From positions 24,695,684 to 24,759,683 of the forward strand of contig OZ023208.1 in the NCBI GenBank assembly GCA_963995525.1: DNA of 64,000 bases, in the 5' to 3' direction. This document shows positions 56,901-63,170 of this stretch, piece after piece. Origin of the DNA: Escarpia spicata. Lineage: Eukaryota > Annelida > Polychaeta > Sabellida > Siboglinidae. Under the pieces are notes generated by a model. That model was given only the letters and a program-made list of their open reading frames with translations, ran no database searches and had not been told where the DNA came from. The first letter of the stretch is position 1. Each line of letters begins with the position of its first letter. Both the position numbers and the translations under genes were made by a program.

Positions 56901-57869
56901 GCTCCCTCTTAGTGTTAGATCAGTTGAAAATATTACAAAATTCCGTCGTCATTTAAAAACGTATCTTTATAACCTTGCTTATCCACCTTAGCTCCCTAGC
57001 GCCTTGACCCATCTGTTGACAACTGGAAAACTACTTATGTACTTTGAGATTGACCAACCCTTTTGTTTTGATGTGCCTCTGAGCTTGGTTTCCAAGGATT
57101 TAGGCGCAATAGAAGTTATCTTATTATTATTATTACATGACTGACACTGGCACAGTGGGAAACTGAAATGTGATCATTTAACATGATGCGCACAATTCCA
57201 TGCCACCGGTATGTACCTTATGGTCTGGGCTGTCCCGAGCCATCACATATGTCTCCTCCGTCAACATAACGGTAAGGTAGAGAAGTTAGCCAAGAAATCA
57301 GTTTCTGAGAACCTCTTAGTCCAGTCTTTGACTGTGATGTACGTTTGAGTCATCTGTGAAAAGTCCTTGGCAGAACTGATCTTTCTAGTCTGTCTAAGTG
57401 TGTAAACATCTTCCACATATTCTCAATCGTCAGCTTCCTTCAGCAACAAGTGTCTATCTTCATGCAGTGTTTAAAACGGACAATGAAGTTCACAAATATT
57501 GAATCTATCTTCTCATTAGATCTAATTTATTATCTTTCTCATCCATCTCAAGATTGCGGATATTCTGTTTATGTGATCACATCTACTATTAGTTTCCCAC
57601 ACCAAACCCCTAACAGTTTTGGTTCTCACAATTAATTCCAAACACACATCTGATTACCCGGACTGAAATGGCAGATATTTCAGATGTCTATGTTCTCACT
57701 TGCAGGCATTCCGCCACCGACGGCATCGCAGGCGTCTGCAATCTGCGCCAAACTCGGCAGTTTCCGCCTCCTGCTACTGGAGAGCAGCTGTCATGACCTT
57801 CAGCAGCGAGTGCGTCTCAATGTCAGTCAGGACGACGTCATGTTCGCTCTCAAGGACCTCCGTGTTTAA
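32852..57869 (+). CDS. ORC1: ORC1 origin recognition complex subunit 1, complete, 17 exons
   Basis: The largest ORC subunit, a nuclear AAA+ ATPase that with CDC6 and CDT1 loads MCM2-7 at replication origins. Exons: 32852-32955, 36008-36129, 38309-38475, 39208-39517, 41307-41418, 42361-43146, 43582-43669, 44368-44568, 47991-48118, 48936-49037, 51227-51398, 52486-52593, 53557-53706, 54175-54294, 54930-55099, 56372-56496, 57706-57869. The total is 3129 nt = 1042 residues plus TAA (human 861). BAH domain about 10-165; disordered Ser/Lys/Thr-Pro-rich middle about 170-660; Walker A GVPGTGKT 713-720; Walker B LLVDE 796-800; sensor 1 Asn833; sensor 2 Arg in SGDARR near 899; winged helix about 947-1042, ending [14 protein letters not shown]. 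Introns hold a DIRS element, hAT and Tigger-like copies, LINE tails and minisatellites. Exon 16's acceptor is tandemly repeated. Confidence 0.96.
32956..34469 (+). other. 5' part of ORC1 intron 1
   Basis: No recognised element or exon; short ORFs only. Confidence 0.5.
34478..35283. mobile_element. Non-autonomous hAT-like DNA transposon with nested LINE tail
   Basis: Terminal inverted repeats taaagctctgcgtgtg and cacgcatggcttta are flanked by 8-bp target-site copies gtacatac (34470-34477) and gtatatac (35284-35291), 7 of 8 identical; hAT elements make 8-bp duplications. The ends are rich in gcgggc motifs, as in many hAT relatives. Positions about 34695-35000 are a LINE insertion. No transposase. 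Confidence 0.72.
34695..35000 (-). mobile_element. LINE 3' end (family A), minus strand, nested in the hAT-like element
   Basis: aataataagaagaagaagct tail, then cttctattgcgcctaaatcc and ttggaaaccaagctcagagg, the reverse complement of the family A 3'UTR, followed by the reverse-transcriptase end (gttggtgcagcaacagaaaa). Confidence 0.78.
35345..35620 (+). mobile_element. tRNA-derived SINE (family 3), ORC1 intron 1
   Basis: The head has ggctagtgtagtagttagca (A box), then cagttcgaaaggga (B box region). The body has ccgaggacgacaagcacttt and cagcatataaaagtcggttt. One copy only. Confidence 0.55.
36008..36129 (+). CDS. ORC1: ORC1 exon 2 (BAH domain)
   Basis: Acceptor tttctgttgtag, donor gtgagt. Encodes [20 protein letters not shown], then [20 protein letters not shown]. 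Human has [20 protein letters not shown] here. Confidence 0.92.
36270..38104. mobile_element. Probable Tigger/pogo-like element with internal insertions, ORC1 intron 2
   Basis: cagtagagtagtccctgcct at the left and aggcagggactactg at the right are inverted copies (left has a 5-bp extra agtag), with TA next to the right end. The interior holds a LINE tail (36300-36911) and unassigned DNA. The right interior repeats gtgtccgc and cagggacat motifs. Confidence 0.5.
36300..36911 (-). mobile_element. LINE 3' end (family B)
   Basis: Minus-strand ORF 36911-36684 ends [20 protein letters not shown], then a QLKTHLFRI terminus. The 3'UTR has paired gcgccatgaac and gatctggcgctataacaaat words and an (att)n tail. 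Confidence 0.7.
38309..38475 (+). CDS. ORC1: ORC1 exon 3 (BAH domain)
   Basis: Acceptor tttcgttgttgag, donor gtatgt. Encodes [20 protein letters not shown] and onward. An earlier AG at 38275 is excluded because TGA at 38305-38307 lies in this frame. Human has RARVQWFVRFCEVP. Confidence 0.88.
38816..39172. repeat. 27-bp minisatellite, about 13 copies, ORC1 intron 3
   Basis: Unit ataatgttagtgttgatcat plus aatccag, with ccag/ccgg and gatc/gacc variants. It ends about 35 bp before the exon 4 acceptor. Confidence 0.93.
39208..39517 (+). CDS. ORC1: ORC1 exon 4 (end of BAH, start of linker)
   Basis: Acceptor tcctctccag. Encodes [20 protein letters not shown], then [20 protein letters not shown], and a Lys/Ser-rich tail. 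The donor CCAG/gtttgt is weak and is the least certain edge; it is chosen because it gives phase 1 for exon 5. A SINE fragment follows at once. Confidence 0.82.
39525..39652 (+). mobile_element. SINE family 1, 3' half, next to ORC1 exon 4
   Basis: ttccctgagaagtcgagatg, agtgctttgagcaatcctga and gcgctatataagaacttacc. It begins within 10 bp of the called exon 4 donor. Confidence 0.7.
40387..40605 (+). CDS. Unrecognised 72-residue ORF in ORC1 intron 4
   Basis: ATG-to-TAG ORF starting [20 protein letters not shown], then a Lys/Asp-rich body ending KRYNDYIVK. The amino-acid balance looks like a folded soluble protein rather than random translation, and an AATAAA lies about 100 bp downstream (near 40702). 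No splice signal joins it to ORC1. It could be a small intronic gene, the remains of a transposon protein, or chance. Confidence 0.25.
   Translation: MKLLDKFDEVRFREIDETLRNKFRATLLEKTVEIDVGSAKKITDIVKYGGHGFVSIRDHILTDKRYNDYIVK
40914..41081 (-). CDS. Unrecognised 55-residue ORF in a spliced-looking exon, antisense in ORC1 intron 4
   Basis: On the minus strand an exon-like block (41083-40910) has a good acceptor (aaattttgcag) and donor (gtaaga). From ATG at 41081 to TAA at 40914 it encodes 55 residues starting [20 protein letters not shown], with a Cys pair (EHCQC) and a GGGCRKPFF segment. Only this frame is open. The stop lies 4 nt before the donor, so this would be a 3'UTR intron or a poison exon. 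I do not recognise the family. It could be a nested gene, a transposon remnant or chance. Confidence 0.3.
   Translation of the reverse strand: MSDILSKPLKIYEIKRNKLQVEQGIKYEHCQCFLAVVRGGGCRKPFFNGFGLEPF
41307..41418 (+). CDS. ORC1: ORC1 exon 5 (linker)
   Basis: Acceptor tttggcag, donor gtacgg. Encodes [20 protein letters not shown], then [17 protein letters not shown], an acidic/Ser region. The alternative AG at 41317 puts a stop in frame. Confidence 0.8.
41463..41770. repeat. About 118-bp tandem duplication, G/C-run rich, next to ORC1 exon 5
   Basis: Two diverged copies of a block with ggggggctgaggctcaccaa and aaacctacaattgc, plus a third partial copy. It starts about 45 bp after the exon 5 donor. 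Confidence 0.7.
42361..43146 (+). CDS. ORC1: ORC1 exon 6 (large disordered exon)
   Basis: Acceptor atgtcattacag, donor gtaagt; 786 nt. Begins [20 protein letters not shown] (human has RIILRTRIAASK). It continues as basic, Ser/Thr-Pro-rich sequence with repeated TPSSR-type motifs and KRRR stretches that look like nuclear localisation and CDK-target sequence. This exon accounts for part of the extra length over human ORC1. Confidence 0.92.
43188..43372. mobile_element. Tigger-like MITE copy 1
   Basis: Ends gaccttaatagggaggttct and related inverted blocks (gtcacctcggtagtac, ggtcactgcgag). It shares this pattern with 52603-52755. ORC1 intron 6. Confidence 0.5.
43582..43669 (+). CDS. ORC1: ORC1 exon 7
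   Basis: Acceptor gttctttag, donor gtaacc. Encodes [20 protein letters not shown] and onward; SSSDEE resembles the ISDSSSDEEE stretch of human ORC1. Confidence 0.85.
44147..44300 (-). mobile_element. LINE 3'UTR fragment (family A), just before ORC1 exon 8
   Basis: aataataaggtaacttctat, then tgcgcctaaatccttggaaa: the reverse complement of the family A tail, truncated. It ends about 70 bp before the exon 8 acceptor. Confidence 0.7.
44368..44568 (+). CDS. ORC1: ORC1 exon 8
   Basis: Acceptor tttcaatcag, donor gtacgg. Encodes [20 protein letters not shown], then [20 protein letters not shown], an acidic stretch and [10 protein letters not shown]. Thr-Pro-rich, like the segment before the AAA+ domain in other ORC1 proteins. 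Confidence 0.87.
44862..44935 (+). repeat. DIRS left inverted repeat arm
   Basis: About 70 bp including cccggccgaccgggtg and gcatctgatactgcctcgtt, matching the reverse complement of 47601-47680 with few differences. Confidence 0.85.
45469..46518 (+). pseudogene. DIRS RNase H-end/ORF remnant with expanded repeat
   Basis: The DIRS frame passes through [20 protein letters not shown] and [20 protein letters not shown], the [10 protein letters not shown] expansion, and then [15 protein letters not shown]. The start of the domain ([15 protein letters not shown]) is in a different frame, indicating a frameshift near 45.58 kb. Confidence 0.75.
45832..46352 (+). repeat. 30-bp minisatellite, about 17 copies, inside the DIRS ORF
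   Basis: Unit agatctaccacggtcactgc plus cacctctccc. In the DIRS frame it encodes [10 protein letters not shown], an expansion of an [11 protein letters not shown] motif normal for this region of DIRS polyproteins. Being a multiple of three it leaves the frame open on both sides. Confidence 0.94.
46482..46787 (+). pseudogene. DIRS tyrosine recombinase, N-terminal part
   Basis: SAM-like core-binding region with [14 protein letters not shown], then [20 protein letters not shown] and [12 protein letters not shown], the usual end of this segment in DIRS recombinases. The frame ends at TGA 46785-46787, before the catalytic part. It overlaps the upstream ORF by about 35 nt, as expected for DIRS elements. 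Confidence 0.8.
46904..47476 (+). pseudogene. DIRS tyrosine recombinase, catalytic part (decayed)
   Basis: Begins in a new frame after the break. [27 protein letters not shown] and [15 protein letters not shown] match DIRS recombinases, but the HxxR box reads YKLEGTR and the catalytic Tyr context (SFYL in relatives) reads SYDL, so catalytic residues look lost. Confidence 0.75.
47601..47680 (-). repeat. DIRS right inverted repeat arm
   Basis: Includes gaacgaggcagtatcagatg and cacccggtcagccgggtg, the counterpart of the left arm. Confidence 0.85.
47991..48118 (+). CDS. ORC1: ORC1 exon 9
   Basis: Acceptor tctgttcccag, donor gtacgt. Encodes [20 protein letters not shown] and onward, ending SLLEQARAR (human SVLEEARLR). 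It lies 3.4 kb past exon 8, beyond the DIRS insertion. Confidence 0.88.
48936..49037 (+). CDS. ORC1: ORC1 exon 10
   Basis: Acceptor cggttgccaag, donor gtgaga. Encodes [20 protein letters not shown], then [13 protein letters not shown], the strongly conserved entry to the AAA+ domain. Confidence 0.95.
49345..49462 (+). mobile_element. LINE 3'UTR fragment (family A)
   Basis: gcgtatctatccatctgttg, gagcttggtttccgaggatt and a tattattattata tail. Adjoins the Tigger-like element, which seems to have inserted in the tail. Confidence 0.65.
49466..50651. mobile_element. Tigger/pogo-like non-autonomous DNA transposon, about 1.2 kb, ORC1 intron 10
   Basis: Ends agtcgcgcctcgttataacg and cgttataacgaggcgcgact form inverted repeats, with extended inverted similarity further in (ggggtccacga; ctgccgtcaggggcgc versus gcgccca..ccctggcggcag). 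TA dinucleotides flank both ends. The left terminal base differs (T for C). No transposase ORF. Confidence 0.75.
50690..51220 (+). repeat. 530-bp pyrimidine-rich degenerate repeat before ORC1 exon 11
   Basis: Loose repeats of ccctattcaccccctcctc. The plus strand is almost all C/T with isolated A and few G. It acts as, or has swallowed, the polypyrimidine tract of the exon 11 acceptor (51226). Long homopyrimidine tracts can form triplex DNA. Confidence 0.88.
51227..51398 (+). CDS. ORC1: ORC1 exon 11 (Walker A)
   Basis: Acceptor ctgcatgtatag, donor gtatga. Encodes [20 protein letters not shown] and onward, to [19 protein letters not shown]. The preceding 530 bp are almost pure pyrimidine on this strand. 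Confidence 0.97.
51680..51792. repeat. 21-bp tandem repeat, 5 copies
   Basis: Unit tgaacgctgatgtgatggca plus c; the last unit is mutated. In ORC1 intron 11. Confidence 0.9.
52486..52593 (+). CDS. ORC1: ORC1 exon 12 (Walker B)
   Basis: Acceptor tttcgtatcag, donor gtacaa. Encodes [20 protein letters not shown] and onward, ending VVLLVDE. Confidence 0.96.
52603..52755. mobile_element. Tigger-like MITE copy 2
   Basis: Contains gggtgaccttaatagtgagg then ttccattgcatg, and agtccctctaatacagtcac, matching 43188-43372. It starts within 10 bp of the donor of ORC1 exon 12. Confidence 0.5.
53557..53706 (+). CDS. ORC1: ORC1 exon 13 (sensor 1)
   Basis: Acceptor gtttgcgtag, donor gtaggc. Encodes [20 protein letters not shown] and onward, with [11 protein letters not shown] (sensor 1 Asn) and NRVASRL. 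Confidence 0.97.
54175..54294 (+). CDS. ORC1: ORC1 exon 14
   Basis: Acceptor gttccttgcag, donor gtgcga. Encodes [20 protein letters not shown] and onward, to AIQLAARK, the AAA+ lid. Confidence 0.96.
54930..55099 (+). CDS. ORC1: ORC1 exon 15 (sensor 2)
   Basis: Acceptor tgcacccag, donor gtcagt. Encodes [20 protein letters not shown] and onward, with [11 protein letters not shown] at the end; phase 2 (AG). Confidence 0.96.
55806..56402 (+). repeat. 54-bp minisatellite, 10 complete units plus exon start, contains the ORC1 exon 16 acceptor
   Basis: The unit is tgtaaaccatgtcctgtttg, taggaatgcgtctctgttag, ggcaagtgttacaa. Eleven TAG/GAATGCG acceptors fall at 55831 + 54n up to 56371. Codons in the exon frame read [18 protein letters not shown] per unit with no stop. 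The outer copies have GAG/GAA (Glu) where inner ones have GGG (Gly). Confidence 0.95.
56372..56496 (+). CDS. ORC1: ORC1 exon 16, acceptor inside tandem array
   Basis: Acceptor cctgtttgtag, donor gtgagt. Encodes [20 protein letters not shown] and onward (human [20 protein letters not shown]). The first about 30 nt and the acceptor are the last unit of a 54-bp array. Ten identical-phase acceptors lie upstream at 54-nt intervals; using them would insert 18-residue blocks without a stop. The last one is called because it gives the conserved protein length. Confidence 0.9.
56690..57140 (+). mobile_element. LINE 3' end (family A), ORC1 intron 16
   Basis: An open frame ending at 56991 matches the C-terminus of non-LTR reverse transcriptases: [20 protein letters not shown], then [21 protein letters not shown] 3'UTR follows with gcctctgagcttggtttcca, ending in a tta(tta)n tail. 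5'-truncated. Other family A copies are at 12800, 34695, 44147 and 49345. Confidence 0.8.
57706..57869 (+). CDS. ORC1: ORC1 terminal exon 17
   Basis: Acceptor ctcacttgcag. Encodes [20 protein letters not shown] and onward, then [20 protein letters not shown] and TAA at 57867-57869. The human protein ends [15 protein letters not shown], so the C-terminus is complete. Confidence 0.96.
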
Positions 57870-57964
57870 CCACTTCTGTTTGTGTATTGACTTGTACTTA
57901 GGCATCAGCGATGAACACCTGCAAGTTCTTGAAATTTGAAGACATTTTTACAACACACAGGTGT

Positions 57965-58335
57965 TCCGCCCCAGCAAACCGGGTGTCAAGTCGCACAGGC
58001 CTATTTTGCACACGAGCCAAAAATAGATCTGAATTTTTTGATTTTGGCAGAAATCTACACTTAATAATTGTCATCTTTCAGCGTCCAGTTTATTTTATGA
58101 CCCCAAACTAAGAAAATGTGCACTTATGAACCCATATATTAAGACATAGTCGATATGAGTCAAAATGACGTCGTTTTTTTTAAGTGTAACTTTTTTAATG
58201 TTACACCAATTTAGCAATAAATAAAATTTACAGACAATATTTCAACAAATGAGGTATCATTTAAAACTTGATTTGAAGTCTCCAAAATGGTACAAAATAA
58301 GTGCTTGACATAATTCTGATCTGGCTGGTGTGATT
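57965..58335 (-). mobile_element. GTGACCTG MITE, divergent copy 3, in ORC1 3'UTR
   Basis: Read on the minus strand it shares cattttgactc, atgatacctcatttgttgaa and the gattttggcagaaat words with copies 1 and 2; ends are eroded. It supplies the nearest AATAAA to ORC1. Confidence 0.5.
58216..58225 (+). terminator. Candidate ORC1 polyadenylation signal (overlapping AATAAA)
   Basis: aataaataaa, about 350 bp after the ORC1 stop, is the first AATAAA downstream. It lies inside a divergent copy of the GTGACCTG MITE, so the transposon may supply the poly(A) signal. Confidence 0.45.
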
Positions 58336-60420
58336 TTTTTAAATTTATATATTTTATTTATTCATTTATGCTGATAATATCTTATGGTAGATACATTCAA
58401 TAATCAAACACTGCCTTTGTGTTTGTATGTTCTGGTATTATTGCTAATTTTAATATACATATTGTTTAAAGTAAATTTTAATATGCATTTAATTTTTTAT
58501 CTGCTCAATTAACATAATCTAAAGATTTTGAAATATGCTATACAGGTAAATGACCATTGGTATTCTTTACAAGACATTTATTTTTAAACAATATTGGTTT
58601 GTCTTGTCTTATATCTTATAAAGTGATTGACTGCATTTACTCATTTTTCAGTACTGTAAAGCACGCGGCATTGTAAACATGTTTTTTATTAATAAAATAT
58701 ACATATTTGGTATTGAGATACTGTTGTTGTGCACATTCATTTGTATCTTGTTTCCCTATGCAAAAAATTCATTTGAAATCCTGAACCAGAAGAAGCGTCA
58801 TTCATACGTAAATAGGATTTATATGATACAATATACTTTTGTTGTGAATATTTCCTGGGCTGTATATGTTAAGAATGATTCTAGCAGCAAGAATGTACCG
58901 TTTTTGTAACCTATATATATACTGTATGGTCGTACTAAAACACTTCTTCTGCATAATTAAAATCGATAAAACATTCATTTTGTAGAAGGGCTTGATTTTC
59001 TTAATTGCACTGATTATGTGGGAGTCGCTTAGTAGTTAGTTGCTTGGTGGCAACACCATTGTACCTACGTTGTCACATGCCGCGTGGTGGAACCACATCG
59101 ATTAGAATCCATTAATTGCTTGGAACTAAGACACACGGCCCAAACGTCGACAGTTAGTTAACATAATACAATTCCTGGTGAATAAACGTTAATGTATTAC
59201 TGTGCAGATTTTTTGGTGATCACATTTCCTAGACAAACTATCATTTTTGTGGCAAAAAATAACTCGTGGACAAATTGTTTACAAACCTGTAATGTTATTT
59301 TCGCTAACAGCGCTAATGCTCTAAGTTCTAAACGGCGCCGGAGTGACTGGCAAGAACATAACGACATCTTGTGTGTAAATATACTGACATAAGAACACAT
59401 GTTATGTGGAGACATTTACCTGATCAATACAGTATAGACCCTCGATACTCATTCTCAGTCACTCTTCCCTTGACCGAGTCGATCGCAGGGAAACCGTTTG
59501 GATACTTCCACGGTGATCTTCCATTGGGGAAGGTTGTAGGCTGCATCGCATAGCTCCCTTGGGAGTAGACCCGTCGACTGTCGGATATTGTCCATGTACA
59601 TTGTTAGGGATCTTTGTTTTCTGCCGCCTTTGGCCAACTTTATTATATATCCATATACGCGGGAACGGGGGGGCTGGAGGGGCAGCTGCCCCCTGGAATT
59701 TGTCTGGGAGGCAGACATATGGTTATGCCCTCTCCCATTAAATGTGAGCGTAAATGTTTGTTTGTTTTTTGTGGCGAGCGTCAAAGGCGGGTGGAAATGT
59801 AAATTTTATGAGACGATCAATGTGTATTTTATCGACTGCGAAAGGTGTGTATAATTGGAGAGTAGACATATTGTTTTCTGCCCTCCCCCCGCCCCCTGTC
59901 TCCCGATGTCACAATCGAGCCAACCGAGACAGCCACAAGGTGAGGAAAATGTGAAGTTATGCAGCGGCGACAATTTTTCTATGGTGCTGGTAGCCCCCAC
60001 CCCCATATGAATTACGTTCCCGCGTCATTGTATATATTCTTGGCAAGTGTGATGCCTCTGTTCTATAAATATGGTAGTTTTATAATTATCCGTGAAGTGC
60101 GCATGTCACCTGGTAGTGACGCCAGAAAGTTACGTCATAATATAAAGTGACGTTGTTATTGCGTAGGTCTTAGTGCCGGAGTTGTCTTTCTGTCGGACAA
60201 AAGTAGCACAAATCGATGAATCATTCATCGATGATTTGTCTCAAGAGATATGTCAATTGATTCAACGACACCAGTGAAGTATTGGTGCCAATCCTGGGTG
60301 GGGGTAAGCATGAGAAAACTTTCAACTTCAAGATTGAAATCTACTGCAAAGTAAGTTCCCGATGTCGTAGACGAGGGTTGGCTTAGGTGATACATAGTTG
60401 TCAGTAAGGATTGTTATTAA
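58336..60420. other. Intergenic DNA downstream of ORC1
   Basis: AT-rich to about 59000, then mixed. A C/G-rich stretch at 59650-59920 contains two related ctgccccc/ctgccctc blocks. A perfect hairpin sits at about 60210-60239. No gene seen. Confidence 0.45.
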
Positions 60421-60640
60421 CTAATTAAGACGACCATCGAATGGAACACTGTCGCAGATATCATCAACCCGTCCACGTTCAACACCTTTTTGCCTGCAGT
60501 TGGGAGGCAGAGGGTTGCACTTTACGGCTAGCAGTCTTCTACATGTCTTTAAACTGCGGCTGATCACATCAATGGACGTTTTCAAAGCACGCCTCAAAAC
60601 GCACTATTTTAAACTCGCTTTTAATGTGTAATATGTTGTT
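60421..60640 (+). mobile_element. LINE reverse transcriptase C-terminal remnant
   Basis: LRLITSMDVFKARLKTHYFK, then LAFNV and stop, is the usual end of CR1/L2-like proteins. The upstream part (tggaacactgtcgcagatat) is frame-broken. Confidence 0.6.
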
Positions 60641-60755
60641 TTAAGGGTATCTATCTTCATATTCATTGCAGAGTCTATTTTAATAGAGTTTTAATTTGGT
60701 TTATAACTTTACTCTCTTAGTCTCACTTTTAATAAATACGTAGTCTTTTCTTTCT

Positions 60756-60778
60756 TATATATATATATATATATATAA
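60756..60778. repeat. (TA)n microsatellite
   Basis: Pure ta run in intergenic DNA, downstream of a LINE tail. Confidence 0.9.
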
Positions 60779-61174
60779 TTTATAGCCATAATGTTTATTT
60801 TAATGACGCTATTTTAAAATAAGTATCAGACTAAATTTACGTTTACACCACTAAGTCTTATGTATGTATATTGTTTTATTTTTAGCGACTCTACACAATA
60901 TTGAACAGAGTCGTACTCGGGAGACTATAAAGTTTATTATTAAACGAGTTTATCAGTGCTGCATGGAGTATTTAAACACGGGGCTGGGAATGTCTAACGT
61001 AAACGTCACACTTAAGACTTTCTGGAAATGGAACGTAAGCAGTGAAATGAGAACATCGCTCTACGTACAAAGGACTGTTTTGTAAATATGCGCTGCGCAC
61101 ACCCGAAACGTCACGTTAGTTCCTGTAGCCGTGATCGGCTTCTGTGATGCACCCACATACAATATATGAATCGT

Positions 61175-61768
61175 CGGATTATTAATATTATCAAAGTTCT
61201 GGTCACGTCAAGCTGAAACCATGTTTGGTGTTTACGGACTATCCGTGGATATTATCAAAGTTCTGGTCACGTCAAGCTGAAAGCATGTTTGGTGTTTACA
61301 GACTATCCGTGGATATTATCAAAGTTCTGGTCACGTCAAGCTGAAACCATGTTTGATGTTTACAGGCTATCCGTGGATATTATCAAAGTTCTGGTCACGT
61401 CAAGCTGAAACCATGTTTGGTGTTTACAGACTATCCGTGGATATTATCAAAGTTCTGGTCACGTCAAGCTGAAACCATGTTTGGTGTTTACAGACTATCC
61501 GTGGATATTATCAAAGTTCTGGTCACGTCAAGCTGAAACCATCTTTGGTGTTTACAGACTATCCGTGGATATTATCAAAGTTCTGGTCACGTCAAGCTGA
61601 AACCATGTTTGGTGTTTACAGGCTATCCGTGGATATTATCAAAGTTCTGGTCACGTCAAGCTGAAACCATGTTTGGTGTTTACAGACTATCCGTGGATAT
61701 TATCAAAGTTCTGGTCACGTCAAGCTGAAACCATGTTTGGTGTTTACAGACTATCCGTGGATATTATA
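61175..61768. repeat. 64-bp tandem repeat, about 9 copies, intergenic
   Basis: Unit attatcaaagttctggtcac, gtcaagctgaaaccatgttt, ggtgtttacagactatccgt, ggat; very few substitutions, so recent. No coding sequence recognised on either side. Confidence 0.94.
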
Positions 61769-62825
61769 CATTGCATTGATTTTATTTACATTCCCTTACT
61801 TTCACACAAGTGTGGTGAAATCATTTAAGTACACCCACGTGAAGTCGGTTTACAGTTTACGATCGTCTCACAGACAGTGTTATCGTTGGACATGCGGCAC
61901 GCCGGCACCTAGCAGCATATTCTTATAAAAGAAACACACGTACACATCGGGGTCTTATTCTACAGTACGCAGGAACCCAGTTCAATTGTTTTGCAATACA
62001 TACAAGATATTTCCCAAGCGAGTAGGTTACACAACGATGTTTCGAAATACACAAATTGCGCAGATAGGCTACTGAATTAGGTTGCTCAAGGCACCTTTAT
62101 TTTGCAAAATAAATATCTGTAGGCCTAGTTAAAATGGTTCTTCCGAGTAATTTGCATGCGTTGCTGCTTTAAACAAATAACTGTACTACACCTTTGACCA
62201 GGTCCATTAGTCTTATGGTCATATCACAATCTACATGGTCATACCATAATCTTCACCTACGCTACAGCACATTTAATAAATGAAATATACATATCATTTA
62301 AAATATAATGCCCATTACCCGCAAACCGACACGTTCTACTGGCCAAGTTTACCAATTGCTGAATCAGTCGTTCACATGTCAAAATGCAAAGTTCTTGAAT
62401 ATACGTTAAACACAGAACACGTGTCGTCATCGTCAGCAAAGGTTTTGTAATTTCAAAAAGTCCAAACATCATACACAGTATTGCTTAGTATCGGTTGAAA
62501 CCACCGCCCTCCCTGACATCAAGATTCTACATTGCCAGTGAGCGTCTACTCCAGTGGCAATGTGACTCCAGACAACGCCTGATCCTAGGCAACGTGCTGC
62601 CGAGGATGCAGAGATTACTGGTATGCTATAAAGTGTCGGAACCGTGCAAGAAGCCGTGCAAATAACCGTGCAGTGAGCTGTGCAAGGGAGCGTCGAAGGA
62701 ATTGAGCTATGAATAATCCGATGATCGGTGCAGTTCGCTAGTTGACGTTGTACAAAGCGTCGACATCTCTTGCCGATAGGGCGGCCTCGTAGAAGCACAG
62801 CTGCAAACATAATATTAATAACTTG

Positions 62826-62940
62826 TTATTTATAATAATAATCGAAATTTATATAGCGCGCCCGAATCCACTTAAAATAAAATGTAGTGTGCTTTACGTA
62901 AAAGTGCATCAACTGAATAGAACTAATATAACAAAAAGAA

Positions 62941-62978
<38 letters not shown>

Positions 62979-63170
62979 GCACAACTATATAAATACATGA
63001 ATAAAATATTACAATTAATACATACATATATAGTCATTAAAATAGAATGCAGGGAAAGTGATGCAGTCATGTTAGTTATATGCCAATTTAAAAATATATG
63101 TTTTTAGTTTTTTCATGAATGTGTTAAGAGTCTTAAGATTTTTAATGTTCTCAGGAATGTCGTACGGCAG
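62826..63170 (-). mobile_element. LINE 3' end (family B)
   Basis: On the minus strand: LPYDIPENIKNLKTLNTFMK, then KLKTYIFKLAYN and stop, followed by a 3'UTR ending in gcgcgctatataaatttcga and a ttattattata tail. Contains the (AT)n run. Confidence 0.65.
62943..62976. repeat. (AT)n microsatellite
   Basis: Pure at run within the 3' part of a minus-strand LINE remnant. Confidence 0.9.

Noticed and set aside
59371..60150. Several 60-110 codon ORFs on both strands
   Set aside because: Mutually overlapping, no conserved motifs, low-complexity C/G runs; likely chance.
62469..62810. 113-codon minus-strand ORF
   Set aside because: Cys/Thr-rich translation of short repeated tgcac words; no family, no splice context.
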